DNA from: an uncultured Hymenobacter sp. | Lineage (GTDB): Bacteria; Bacteroidota; Bacteroidia; Cytophagales; Hymenobacteraceae | DNA: 64,000 bases | Direction of reading: 5' to 3' | Assembly (NCBI GenBank): GCA_913776615.1 | Contig: CAJYPK010000033.1 | Coordinates: 94,202 to 158,201 of the forward strand | Part shown: piece after piece, positions 9,101 through 17,859 of the stretch | Layout of the letters: each line of letters opens with the position of its first letter | How positions within the stretch are numbered: the stretch's first letter is position 1 | Program-made: the position numbers and the translations under genes | The notes under the pieces: model-generated | Told to the model about the DNA's origin: nothing | The model's database searches: none | Seen by the model: only the letters and a program-made list of their open reading frames with translations

Positions 9101-10102
9101 ATGCCCAAGGTCTCCGTCGTGCTGCCTGTTTATAATGTGTCGGCCCATATCCGAGGCACCATTGAAAGCATACTGCGGCAAACATTCCAAGATTTCGAAC
9201 TGCTGGTACTCGACGACTGCTCAACGGACGATACCGTAGCGCAGATTGAGCAGATTGCCGATCCGCGCCTGCGCCTCCTGCGCAACGAGCGCAATCTGGG
9301 CCGGGCCGGTACCGACAATGCGGCCTTGCCCCACGTGCGGGGCGAATACATCGCGAAGATGGATGGCGACGACATCTGCCACCCCGAGCGCCTGGCCAAG
9401 CAGGTCGCCTATCTCGACGCGCATCCCGAGGTCGATATCGTGGGTAGCTTCATGCAAAATTTCGGCGCCAGCACTTACCTCAACCGCTATCCCGCCCAGC
9501 CGGCCGATACGCGGGTACTCACGCTGTTTACCCTTCCCACCGGCAACCCGTCGGCGATGATGCGCACCAGCCTGTTTCGCGAGCAAGGCATGCGCTACGA
9601 TGCCAGCCTGCGCCAGACGGAGGATTATGATTTTTGCGCTCGCTACATCCGGCAGCTACGGATTGCTACGCTCCAGGAGGCGCTTATTGAGTATCGGGTG
9701 CCGCACCAGGTGCGCAAGAAAGATATTCTGAGCGAGCGCGCCAGTGTCTCGGATATAGTACGCGAGCAGTTGTTGCGCACGTGGGGGGTTACATTTACTA
9801 CTCGCGAGCTGTACGTTTACAATACTATTGCTATGCTAGAACGCCCTAGTAATGACATAACGCTGGACGAAGTGGATGCCTGGCTGCAAAAAATGCTGGC
9901 TCACAACGAGAAGCAGCCGTTATTTGAGCCGGCTGCTTTACTTCGAGGGCTAGCCGAGCGATGGTTTGAGGTGTGTTATACCTACGCGGGTCCGCGTCTG
10001 AGTGGGCTATTGCGGTATCGGCAAAGCCCATTGGCGACGCATCACCCCCTTACCAGCCGGCAGCGCCTAGGGTTTTTACTGCGAGCGCTACGGTCTTTTT
10101 GA
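9101..10102 (+). CDS. Glycosyltransferase family 2
   Basis: A 333-residue protein from ATG 9101, which gives the family N-terminus MPKVSVVLPVYNVSAHIRGT. An upstream GTG at 9032 in the same frame would overlap the previous gene by 53 nt and only adds non-family residues. Motifs are LVLDDCSTDDT, NERNLGRAGTDN and MDGDDICHPERL (DxD, about residue 88), then TGNPSAMMRTSLFRE and the base-containing TEDYDFCARY. It is probably the last gene of the first operon, because 381 nt of AT-rich, partly decayed DNA follow. Confidence 0.85.
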   Translation: MPKVSVVLPVYNVSAHIRGTIESILRQTFQDFELLVLDDCSTDDTVAQIEQIADPRLRLLRNERNLGRAGTDNAALPHVRGEYIAKMDGDDICHPERLAKQVAYLDAHPEVDIVGSFMQNFGASTYLNRYPAQPADTRVLTLFTLPTGNPSAMMRTSLFREQGMRYDASLRQTEDYDFCARYIRQLRIATLQEALIEYRVPHQVRKKDILSERASVSDIVREQLLRTWGVTFTTRELYVYNTIAMLERPSNDITLDEVDAWLQKMLAHNEKQPLFEPAALLRGLAERWFEVCYTYAGPRLSGLLRYRQSPLATHHPLTSRQRLGFLLRALRSF

Positions 10103-10179
10103 GGATAGCTACCTTTCATATTTTCAGTTCCTTCTTCGGCCTCGCTCGACAGGTGCGGAGCCGGTTATGTAGCCAGGAG

Positions 10180-10187
10180 TAACTTTG
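10180..10187 (+). promoter_or_regulatory. Bacteroidetes -7 box (TAACTTTG) before a gene relic
   Basis: An exact TAnnTTTG, 4 nt before the GTG of a 25-codon relic. It may be the surviving promoter of a decayed glycosyltransferase gene. It could also serve the gene at 10484 through a leader of about 290 nt. No good -33 TTTG is present. Confidence 0.4.
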
Positions 10188-10191
10188 CAGT

Positions 10192-10269
10192 GTGAAATCC
10201 TTTGCCGTATCAGTCGTAAAGAACGAGGCAGACGGTATCGTGCACCGTCCCCAGAGCGCATTGCGCTAG
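10192..10269 (+). pseudogene. Remnant of a glycosyltransferase N-terminus
   Basis: GTG followed by 24 codons reads VKSFAVSVVKNEADGIVH before ending at TAG. The pattern (K-x-F-A-V-S-V-V-K-N-E-A-D-x-I) is the N-terminus of GT2-like enzymes that begin with a VKNEADII motif. After VH the homology breaks and a stop follows; the next 214 nt contain no extended frame. This is read as the 5' end of a tenth glycosyltransferase gene lost by deletion. The identification rests on about 17 residues. Confidence 0.45.
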
Positions 10270-10483
10270 ATAGATAAACTAGGTAATAAACATTGTACAG
10301 CAGTGCGCGCTGAAACCAGTAGAATGGGTTAGCTTGTGCTATTATGGTAATGATTCCAATGTTCAATTGGACGAGTCCCCTGACTGTTTCTCTTAATAAT
10401 TGTACCTAGCCTAATTAAGATTGATATTTTACGTACTAAGAGTGTGCAAATACTACTGTGCGCTTACTTAACACTACTAGCCA
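10270..10483 (+). other. AT-rich non-coding stretch between two glycosyltransferase operons
   Basis: No convincing frame on either strand, no TAnnTTTG box and no strong hairpin. Base composition is AT-richer than the flanking genes. Together with the relic before it, this is probably degenerated coding DNA that also carries the leader of the gene at 10484. Confidence 0.4.
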
Positions 10484-11731
10484 ATGCCCGCAATTCCCCG
10501 GAATATTATGCTGCTAATTCCCAATTTTGGGTTTGGAGGAGCACAACAAGTATTCCATGATCATAGCGTAGAGCTTACGCGCTTAGGCTACAAGGTTACC
10601 GAGTGCGTATTCAATCTTGACCAAGCCGATGCTTACCCCAGCGGTAATCCGGTGGTCAATCTGGATGTGCCTGGTCATGGCTCCACTGTCGATAAAATAA
10701 AAAATTTCTGGCAGCGCTGCACACGTGCCAAAGCAGCCAAGCAGGCACGTCATATCGATGTGTGCATCAGTCATCTGGAGGGTGGGGATTATGTAAATCT
10801 GCTTAGTCAGGCCAGCGAAAAAACGGTGCTCTGTATCCACGGCTCGAAAGTGCACGACGGTGAGATTCTGGGCTGGGTCGGCTGGTTTCGGCAAAAGGTA
10901 TTCATCCCCTTTTTATATCGCCGCCCCGACCACATTGTAACCGTCAGCCGGGATATTCGCAGCGAACTTATTGAGCATTATAAACTCGATCCTACGCGTA
11001 TTACGACGATCAATAACTTCTTCCATACTACTAAAATTCTGGGCCGGGCGGCTGAGGCAATCGACCCCAAATACGAAGCCCTGTTCAGGCATCCGCACCT
11101 AATGATAAGCTCCGGCCGCTTGGCTAAGCAAAAAAATCAGGCTCCGCTGCTTGATGTGCTAGCCGAATTGCTCAAGGTGCAGCCCGACAGTAAACTCGTC
11201 ATCTTAGGCGATGGCGAACTACGCAATGACTTGGTGGCGCAGGCGCAGGCATTGGGCTTAAAGTTCTACCAAGCCTGGAACAACGACCCGCTCGACCAGG
11301 AATATAGTTTGTACTTCCTAGGCTATCAGCAAAATCCCTTTCCGTACATCAGGCGAGCCAAGCTGTTCGTGTTTCCTTCGGGCTGGGAGGGCTTTCCAAT
11401 GGCGCTGGGTGAAGCCATGATTTGCGGCTTGCCGGTAGTATCCACCGACTGCCCCACCGGCCCCCGCGAAATGCTGGCACCCGCTTCGGCGGTTGGGGCC
11501 AAGCTTACAGAAGCCGAATACGGTGAATACGGGGTGCTAATGCCTTTGCTCAAAGATGATTATCGCCAGCATGCGCGGCAGGTGTGGGTAGATGTGCTGC
11601 AAAAAATGCTGCTTGATGAAAAGCTGCGCGCGCGCTATGCCGCGCAAGCCACTAAGCGTATGGAGGATTTCACGGCTGAACGCATTTTTCAGCAATGGGA
11701 GCAAGTATTAAAGGAGGTGCATCGTGGCTGA
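10484..11731 (+). CDS. Glycosyltransferase family 4
   Basis: A 415-residue GT-B enzyme. It starts NIMLLIPNFGFGGAQQVFHDHS, a glycine-rich acceptor loop. The C-terminal domain has LMISSGRLAKQKNQAPLLDVLAEL, KLVILGDGELRNDL and the donor-phosphate motif WEGFPMALGEAMICGLPVVS, with an intact E-x7-E (EGFPMALGE, about residue 306). Retaining transfer from a nucleotide sugar is expected in the cytoplasm. Its last 8 nt overlap the next GT4 gene, so the two are coupled. Confidence 0.85.
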   Translation: MPAIPRNIMLLIPNFGFGGAQQVFHDHSVELTRLGYKVTECVFNLDQADAYPSGNPVVNLDVPGHGSTVDKIKNFWQRCTRAKAAKQARHIDVCISHLEGGDYVNLLSQASEKTVLCIHGSKVHDGEILGWVGWFRQKVFIPFLYRRPDHIVTVSRDIRSELIEHYKLDPTRITTINNFFHTTKILGRAAEAIDPKYEALFRHPHLMISSGRLAKQKNQAPLLDVLAELLKVQPDSKLVILGDGELRNDLVAQAQALGLKFYQAWNNDPLDQEYSLYFLGYQQNPFPYIRRAKLFVFPSGWEGFPMALGEAMICGLPVVSTDCPTGPREMLAPASAVGAKLTEAEYGEYGVLMPLLKDDYRQHARQVWVDVLQKMLLDEKLRARYAAQATKRMEDFTAERIFQQWEQVLKEVHRG

Positions 11732-12863
11732 TCTGCCTACCATACTAGTGGTGGACAATTCGCGGGCCATAACCGGGGCCTTGAACGCTATGCGCCATGC
11801 TACTGGCCCACTACGCGGACAATTACGCTTTGCTTACGTGCTACCTACTGGTAGTACTGGCCGCGGTGCGCTTGAAGCCGATGGCTACGCCGTGTACGAA
11901 TTGCCCTTCGTGGAAATCAGCCGGCGAAAGGGTGATTTAGTGCGGTACCCTTTTATGCTGTTGCTAAATGGTTGGCGGCTAGGCCGACTGGCGCGGCGCA
12001 CGGGCGCAACCATCGTGCATCTCAACGATTTTTATAACCTGACGGGCTACGCGGCCCGGCTGTTGAGTCTAGGCAGGCTGCGGGTAATTACGCATGTGCG
12101 CTTCCTTCCCCAGAGCCTGCCACAGCTACTGGCCCGCACCTGGCGATGGTTGGCAGTGCGGCTGGCTAGTCGTACTGTATGCGTATCGGAGGCGGTCGGA
12201 GGCTACTTTACCGGTGCTGCCAATGCCCGCGTGGTATATGACCCACTGCCTGGAGCTGAACGTTACCCGGTGCCCACCCACCCGCCCCGGCCCGATGATA
12301 CCATTGAGCTATTATACCTAAGCAACTACATTCAGGGCAAGGGTCAAGATTTGGCGCTGGCTGCCTTCGCCCCGGCCTATGCGCAGAATACCCGTTTGCG
12401 TCTTTGCTTTGTGGGGGGGGATATGGGGATGGCTAAGAATCGGGAATTTAGACAGCGCCTAGAAGCCGATGTGCGGCAAGCCAACCTAACAGAGGTAGTA
12501 CGCTTCGATGGCTTCGTGACTGATGTGGAGGCGGCTATTAAAGCGGCCGACATAGTATTGAATTTCTCAGAATCAGAATCCTTCTCGCTCACCTGCCTCG
12601 ATGCCCTCTACTACGGTACGCCGCTCATTGCCAGCGACTGTGGTGGGCCAGCTGAGTTATTTGAAGACGGTAAATCCGGGCTACTGGTAGCTAATCGGGA
12701 CGTACATGCCATGACAGCTGCTATCAACAAGCTATCCGCCGATGCTGATCTGCGTGCTCGCTTTGCGACGGCCGGCCGCGCCTTCGTGCGGAAGAAGTTT
12801 GCGCCTGCCAATACCTGCGAGGCGTTAGGGCGGCTCTACCGTGAGGTACTGTCTGACAAATAG
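11724..12863 (+). CDS. Glycosyltransferase family 4
   Basis: A 379-residue protein starting at GTG 11724, inside the end of the previous gene. The N-terminal GT-B half is divergent (PTILVVDNSRAITGALNAM, then TIVHLNDFYNLTGYAARLL). The C-terminal half is clear: ELLYLSNYIQGKGQDLALAAF, FVGGDMG and SESESFSLTCLDALYYGTPLIASDCGGPAELF, with Asp replacing the second Glu of the E-x7-E pair. Acceptor unknown. It lies in the same operon as the GT4 before it and probably the one after, 66 nt away. Confidence 0.8.
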   Translation: MADLPTILVVDNSRAITGALNAMRHATGPLRGQLRFAYVLPTGSTGRGALEADGYAVYELPFVEISRRKGDLVRYPFMLLLNGWRLGRLARRTGATIVHLNDFYNLTGYAARLLSLGRLRVITHVRFLPQSLPQLLARTWRWLAVRLASRTVCVSEAVGGYFTGAANARVVYDPLPGAERYPVPTHPPRPDDTIELLYLSNYIQGKGQDLALAAFAPAYAQNTRLRLCFVGGDMGMAKNREFRQRLEADVRQANLTEVVRFDGFVTDVEAAIKAADIVLNFSESESFSLTCLDALYYGTPLIASDCGGPAELFEDGKSGLLVANRDVHAMTAAINKLSADADLRARFATAGRAFVRKKFAPANTCEALGRLYREVLSDK

Positions 12864-12929
12864 TAGCGGCGAGTAGCCGTACTTTTACGGTCAAATTTCC
12901 GTGGCTTTCGCGAGCCTGCCAGTTTCATC

Positions 12930-14006
12930 TTGCGTATTCTCTTCCTTACTCCGTACCCGGTAGGCCAGGCGCCATCGCAGCGTTTCCGCTTTGAGCAGTA
13001 TCTGGCTATTTTGCAACAACACGGGCACGCGTACCGAGTGGCCCCGTTTCTAGACGATGCTACTTGGCGCATTCTCTACAAGCCGGGGCAGACTATCCGT
13101 AAAGCATTGGGTATTCTGAGTGGGTTTGGGCGGCGGCTCGGACATTTGCTGGCAGCTCCGGCCTATGATTTCATCTTTATACATCGTGAAGCTGCTCCGT
13201 TAGGCCCCCCGGTAATAGAATGGCTGTTAGCTAACGTACTGCGTAAGCGTATAATCTACGACTTTGACGATGCTATCTGGCTAGCCAATACTTCGGAAGC
13301 TAATAAGATAGCGGCTAAGTTAAAATGGCACCATAAGGTAAATAGTATTTGCCGCTGGGCTTATAAAAATAGCTGTGGCAATGAGTACTTGGCAACTTAT
13401 GCCCGGCAGTTCAACCCCCATACAGTTGTTAATCCAACTACTATCGATACAGAACATCTACACAATCAGGTGCGCGACCAGCTGGCCCCCGGCCCGCTGG
13501 TTATCGGGTGGACGGGCACGCACTCTACCCTCAAATATTTGCGGCCGCTAGTGCCAGTACTGGCCCAACTGGAAGCTGAGGGACTGGATTTCGAGTTCCG
13601 GGTTATCTCCAACCAGCCGCCTGATTTCGACCAGGCCCTGCGCTCGCTACGTTTTGTGCCCTGGCAAAAGGCCACCGAGATAGCCGACCTGCTCACTTTT
13701 CACGTAGGGCTGATGCCGCTTGAAGACGACCCCTGGGCCAAAGGTAAATGCGCCTTCAAGGCATTGCAATACATGGCATTAGGTATCCCGGCACTGGTGT
13801 CGCCGGTGGGTATGAATACAGAGGTAGTGCAGCACGATGTGAATGGATATATTTGCCGCGAATCAGCCGATTGGCTGTGCTACTTGCGGGCCTTACTCAC
13901 CGACGCTTCACATCGCCAACGGATGGGGCAAGCTGCCCGCATTACCATTGAACAGCACTACTCTGTAGCGTCTAATACGCATAATTTTCTTAAGTTATTT
14001 GCTTAA
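12930..14006 (+). CDS. Glycosyltransferase family 4-like protein
   Basis: 358 residues from a TTG start that gives the family-like MRILFLTPYPVGQAPSQRFRFEQY; no ATG gives a better N-terminus. The N-terminal domain ends near IIYDFDDAIWLANTSEANK, a conserved block of one GT4 subgroup. The C-terminal domain has VIGWTGTHSTLKYL, LTFHVGLMPLEDDPWAKGKCAFKALQYMALGIPALVS and VGMNTEVV. It closes the plus-strand polysaccharide operon and faces a minus-strand membrane protein that is 67 nt away. Confidence 0.75.
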   Translation: MRILFLTPYPVGQAPSQRFRFEQYLAILQQHGHAYRVAPFLDDATWRILYKPGQTIRKALGILSGFGRRLGHLLAAPAYDFIFIHREAAPLGPPVIEWLLANVLRKRIIYDFDDAIWLANTSEANKIAAKLKWHHKVNSICRWAYKNSCGNEYLATYARQFNPHTVVNPTTIDTEHLHNQVRDQLAPGPLVIGWTGTHSTLKYLRPLVPVLAQLEAEGLDFEFRVISNQPPDFDQALRSLRFVPWQKATEIADLLTFHVGLMPLEDDPWAKGKCAFKALQYMALGIPALVSPVGMNTEVVQHDVNGYICRESADWLCYLRALLTDASHRQRMGQAARITIEQHYSVASNTHNFLKLFA

Positions 14007-14073
14007 GCAAAAGCACCGCTAACTAAGTACACTACGTGTTTTATAGCAGGGACTTAAAGACAGCGTCTTATAG

Positions 14074-15423
14074 TTAGCCAGCGGTAGCCAAGCGACGTGG
14101 CGTGGTGGCGCGGGCTGCCACCATACTGGGTTGCCGCTGGCGCATAATAAACAGGGCGCTAAGGTAAAAGGGCATCAGGGGAATCTTATAGCGCACTAGT
14201 GTGCCAAAATTACCGCTGTTGGTGCCCACGCCGATAGCCAGGATAATGCTAAAAAGAAAGCAAAAAATCAGAATAGGCTGGCTGGCAATCTGACGAAGTC
14301 CACCGAACAAGCCGCGGTCGATAAAAAGTTTGACCGTAAGCCCGAGCAGTATAAGTGCCTCCAGTGCGGATAACAGCATAATAGGGTTGCGAGCCTCCCA
14401 CGGGAAGGGGCGAAACAGCGTTACGATCACAGCCTGGGGTGCTACCTTAACCATCGACCCCAGCGAGCCGTCAAAGCTACCAATATTGTAGGCTGAGCCC
14501 TGATCCTTAGTCAGGTCATAGAGGAACTTTTGATTGATTTGCGTACGCTCGCCAATCTTATCTACATCGTATTTTTCGTTGCCGGCCGTGAGGTTGGTAG
14601 CCCCCAGGTACGCTGCGCCCAACCCGAAAGCCAAAAACAGCGGCCGCACCATATTACGCATTACGACTGACTTAATACGCTGATTGTATTCGTTGAATAC
14701 CCAGAGTAAGGCCGGTGGCATAAAGGAGAGCAGAATATAAATTTTAACTGCTGATAGCACGTAGGCCCCCAGTAGGCCAACAAAAACGCTTTGCAGAATG
14801 CGCCGCCGGGCAATCAATGCTCGGTGAAAGCCGTAGAACGTCCAGCCTATGGCTCCGATGCACAGGGAATCCTTCATTAACCCTGAGCCCCAGAAAAAGA
14901 CGGAGGGTAGAAAAAAAATAGCGTAGGCTAGCTCTTTGTAAACAGCTGGCGCGATGCGTAAAAAAGCCGTATACAGCGCCCAGACGCCACTGAAGCTGAT
15001 GATGGCGAACATGAGCGCTATGACGGTGTAAGAGCAGAAGCAGAACAGTCCGCACACCGCCCCAACCTTTATTACAAAGTATTCGGTAGGCGAGCCAAAC
15101 CAGTGCATCTGGGAGGCATAGCGACTAATGGCACCGCTGTAAGTGCCATCGTTGGGAGCTAACAAGCGCAAGCCAGTACTAAGATCATCGCCGAAGGCTC
15201 CGTAGATTACCTGGCTCTCTTTAAAGTAATTAAAAGTATCACCTCCACCGTAGTAGAACTGATAGATAAGGCCCAAAGCAATAGCACCCAAAAACTTTAC
15301 CGACAGCGCCGGAATGAAGTAGGGCTTGGTGTACTTATTAGTAAACGAAGGACGCACCGCAAACGCAATGGCGTAGAAAATGCCCAAGTAAATCGGCGCG
15401 AGGAAAAGATCCTTGAGTTCCAT
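14074..15423 (-). CDS. Polytopic membrane protein of a polysaccharide locus, function unknown
   Basis: A 449-residue protein with about 10-11 hydrophobic segments spread over its whole length. It has a conserved-looking SVFFWGSGLMKDSLCIGAIGW segment and ends in a short basic tail. Many Bacteroidota polysaccharide clusters carry a similar protein. A role as O-antigen or exopolysaccharide polymerase is possible from topology and position only; no Wzy signature can be claimed. It is convergent with the glycosyltransferase operon and 15 nt downstream of the secreted TPR protein on the same strand, so the two may be co-transcribed. Confidence 0.6.
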   Translation of the reverse strand: MELKDLFLAPIYLGIFYAIAFAVRPSFTNKYTKPYFIPALSVKFLGAIALGLIYQFYYGGGDTFNYFKESQVIYGAFGDDLSTGLRLLAPNDGTYSGAISRYASQMHWFGSPTEYFVIKVGAVCGLFCFCSYTVIALMFAIISFSGVWALYTAFLRIAPAVYKELAYAIFFLPSVFFWGSGLMKDSLCIGAIGWTFYGFHRALIARRRILQSVFVGLLGAYVLSAVKIYILLSFMPPALLWVFNEYNQRIKSVVMRNMVRPLFLAFGLGAAYLGATNLTAGNEKYDVDKIGERTQINQKFLYDLTKDQGSAYNIGSFDGSLGSMVKVAPQAVIVTLFRPFPWEARNPIMLLSALEALILLGLTVKLFIDRGLFGGLRQIASQPILIFCFLFSIILAIGVGTNSGNFGTLVRYKIPLMPFYLSALFIMRQRQPSMVAARATTPRRLATAG

Positions 15424-15438
15424 ACTGGCGTTGACTAC

Positions 15439-16731
15439 TTATTTGGCGGGATTTTTTTTCAGCCAGGCCTTGGCTTCCTTGGCCTGATCCGACTTGCGGT
15501 CGGCCTTATCGGCGACTACCTCATAATAGCGACGAGCGGCTACCAGGTCGTGGTCGCGGTCGGCCATGCGAGCCAGGTTGGCATTGGCAAATAAGTAGAA
15601 GCCGCCATCGGTTTCCCCGTTGCTTTCGGCAAATACGATGCAGCGCTGGTAGTAATCCTTGGCCTTGGCCAGATCGCGGTACTTGTACTGCATGAGGTAG
15701 CCCATAAAGTAGCTGGCATAGCGGCCGCTGCTGGCCTCGTAGCCGGGCATCCCCACGGCGAGCTTAGCCAAGATGTCCTTGCTCACGCGCTCGCACTCAA
15801 CAAAATCGGCTTGGTCGAAGCACAGCAAGGCGTAGAAGCGGGCGAAGTAACCGTTGTCGGGGTACTTGAGCGCTAGCCCGCGGGCGATGGGTAGGGCTGC
15901 TGCCGTCTGATGTTCGTCATTGTGGAGCAGCTTCATCAAAAATACCTTGGCCTCAACGCCGGTGTAGAAGCCATTATTTGCTACCGTGCGCAACTGGCTT
16001 AAGCCCAGCTGTTTGTTGCCCTTCGGGAAGAATAGCAGCACCGGTTTGAGCAGCGGGTAGTTGTCGGGAATCCAGACCGCGTAGTAGTTAAACAACGCCT
16101 CGCCGAATAAAAACTCCGGGCTCAGGCCGTTAGCCTCGCTGCTTTTTTGCAGGTAGGTGAGGGCGCGCTTGCTGTCCACGGTGGCCTTGCGCCAGTTGTG
16201 ACGCTCGGAGTGCAGGCGGGCCGAAAAGCCATTGGCGGCCGACAGGAAAAAGTAACCTTCGTAATTGTGCGGATCTTCCTTGACCAGGCGCTCGCTGTAC
16301 GTGTTGGCCGTATCCATGTAGGCGAAGAACAGCTTGTCGTATTGCTTGGTGTTGAAATTGGTCGGCAGGATTTTCCACCACGTACTCAGCCCCAGCAGAA
16401 AATAGGGCATGGGGTGGTGAGGGTAGCGGCGGCGCAGCGAACGAAATTGCTTTTCCGCCTTATCGTATTTAAAATTATAGAGGTTCTGAACCGCCCCGTC
16501 GAGCTCCAGCTGAATGTCTTTATCGAGCAGTAGCCAGCCCTTGGTGTCGGCCGCCGTAGGCAGCACGTTTACCGTATCGATGGCAATGGTGCGCATGTCG
16601 GGCACCTGCCCGATGCGCAGGCGCGTCGTATCCTGACGCGGCTTTTGCTTCTGGGCCTGGGCTATCAGCAGGGGCGCCAATAAAAAGAAGAGCACAAACC
16701 GACCACGCAAAAACCAAGAAAAGACGGACAT
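15439..16731 (-). CDS. Secreted tetratricopeptide-repeat protein
   Basis: 430 residues from ATG 16731, which gives a signal peptide (VLFFLLAPLLIAQAQ, cleavage about residue 27). The frame extends upstream to 17703, but that part is the antisense of the M42 peptidase gene and is rejected. The mature part holds several TPR-like helical pairs: YKFDKAEKQFRSLRRRYPHHPM-type text near 80, ALFNYYAVWIPDNYPL near 210, and at the C-terminus AKDYYQRCIVFAES and AARRYYEVVADKADR. Probably a periplasmic or outer-membrane scaffold; partner unknown. It ends 15 nt before the membrane protein start. Confidence 0.75.
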   Translation of the reverse strand: MSVFSWFLRGRFVLFFLLAPLLIAQAQKQKPRQDTTRLRIGQVPDMRTIAIDTVNVLPTAADTKGWLLLDKDIQLELDGAVQNLYNFKYDKAEKQFRSLRRRYPHHPMPYFLLGLSTWWKILPTNFNTKQYDKLFFAYMDTANTYSERLVKEDPHNYEGYFFLSAANGFSARLHSERHNWRKATVDSKRALTYLQKSSEANGLSPEFLFGEALFNYYAVWIPDNYPLLKPVLLFFPKGNKQLGLSQLRTVANNGFYTGVEAKVFLMKLLHNDEHQTAAALPIARGLALKYPDNGYFARFYALLCFDQADFVECERVSKDILAKLAVGMPGYEASSGRYASYFMGYLMQYKYRDLAKAKDYYQRCIVFAESNGETDGGFYLFANANLARMADRDHDLVAARRYYEVVADKADRKSDQAKEAKAWLKKNPAK

Positions 16732-16812
16732 ACAGGTAGATAAGGCGGAAAAGGGCCAGGGGCTGGTGCGGCGCAGGCGGGCTTCAACCCAACGAAAGTA
16801 CGGCAGCAACTT

Positions 16813-16820
16813 TAGCTTTG
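16813..16820 (+). promoter_or_regulatory. Bacteroidetes -7 box for the M42 peptidase (TAGCTTTG)
   Basis: An exact TAnnTTTG, 28 nt before the ATG at 16849, in the 117-nt divergent gap with the TPR gene. The -33 element is not recognisable. Confidence 0.55.
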
Positions 16821-16848
16821 ACAGCTTAACCCAGCCAGTGCGTGCGCG

Positions 16849-17781
16849 ATGCAACTCCTCAAAACCCTGTGTCAGATTGCGGCGCCCTCGGGCGATGAAG
16901 CGCCGCTCACTCGCTTTCTGCTCGACTACGTGCGCGAGCACGGTCCCGGCTGGCGCCAGCCGCCGCTGGTGATTCACGACGAGGCGCGGTTCCAAGATTG
17001 CCTGCTGCTGGTGTTTGGGCAGCCCCGTACGGCCGTGTTTGCCCACCTCGACAGCATCGGCTTCACCGTGCGCTACGGACGCGAGCTGGTGCCCATCGGC
17101 GGACCCGAAACGGTGGCTGGCTATCGGCTGGTGGGGCAGGATGCGCACGGGGAAATAGCTTGTACGCTGACAGTTGAGAAAGCGGAAGATGATGAAGAAA
17201 CGGAGGTGCTGGGCTATGAGTTCAGCCGCGACATCGAGCCCGGTACCAACCTCACGTTCGCCTGCGATTTTCGCGAAACCGATACCACCGTGCAAAGCTG
17301 CTACCTCGACAACCGCCTTGGCGTGTGGGCGGCCCTGCGCGTGGCCGAAACCCTGGAGCACGGCATCATCGCCTTCTCGTGCTGGGAGGAACACGGTGGC
17401 GGCTCGGTGCCCTACCTGGCCCGCTTCATCTACGAAACCTACGGCGTGCGCCAAGCCCTGATTTCGGATATTACCTGGGTGACGAGCGGGGTGAAAGCCG
17501 GCGCGGGCTGCGTTATCTCGCTGCGCGACTCGCTCATTCCGCGCCGCGCCTACGTCGAGCGCATCCGGGCCATTGCGCAGGCGGCGGGCATTGCCCACCA
17601 GATAGAGGTAGAAGGCAGCGGCGGCTCCGATGCCAAAGATTTGCAGCGCAGCGATATTCCCTGGGACTGGTGCTTCGTGGGTGCCCCCGAAGACAACGTG
17701 CACTCGCCCGATGAAATCGTAGCCAAAGCCGACATCGCGAGCATGGTTGCACTTTATGAAGTGCTGCTGCGCGAATTGTAG
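16849..17781 (+). CDS. M42-family zinc aminopeptidase
   Basis: A 310-residue cytoplasmic di-zinc peptidase. All expected ligands are visible: H in FAHLDSIGF (about 65), D in YLDNRLGVWAA (about 152), catalytic Glu pair in CWEEHGGGS (about 180), D in ISDITWV (about 208) and H in NVHSPDE (about 285). M42 enzymes remove N-terminal residues from peptides as dodecamers; specificity (Glu/Asp or Leu) cannot be read here. It is slightly shorter than typical 340-360-residue members, mostly in the PDZ-like insert. It is preceded by its own -7 box and divergent from the TPR gene. Confidence 0.85.
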   Translation: MQLLKTLCQIAAPSGDEAPLTRFLLDYVREHGPGWRQPPLVIHDEARFQDCLLLVFGQPRTAVFAHLDSIGFTVRYGRELVPIGGPETVAGYRLVGQDAHGEIACTLTVEKAEDDEETEVLGYEFSRDIEPGTNLTFACDFRETDTTVQSCYLDNRLGVWAALRVAETLEHGIIAFSCWEEHGGGSVPYLARFIYETYGVRQALISDITWVTSGVKAGAGCVISLRDSLIPRRAYVERIRAIAQAAGIAHQIEVEGSGGSDAKDLQRSDIPWDWCFVGAPEDNVHSPDEIVAKADIASMVALYEVLLREL

Positions 17782-17792
17782 GCGAAGTCAAG

Positions 17793-17800
17793 TACATTTG
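17793..17800 (+). promoter_or_regulatory. Bacteroidetes -7 box for the pyrophosphatase (TACATTTG)
   Basis: An exact TAnnTTTG, 12 nt after the M42 stop and 59 nt before the pyrophosphatase ATG. A TTG lies at 17776, at a spacing shorter than the usual 19-21 nt. Confidence 0.5.
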
Positions 17801-17859
17801 CTCGCGCTGGCTCAGTATCACGGCCTTAGCGCTTTCGTTCACCCTTTTCCACCCTGCTT

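Noticed and set aside
16732..17703. N-terminal 324 codons of a 754-codon minus-strand frame ahead of the TPR protein
   Set aside because: They are the antisense of the M42 peptidase, show no domain, and the signal peptide begins at 16731.
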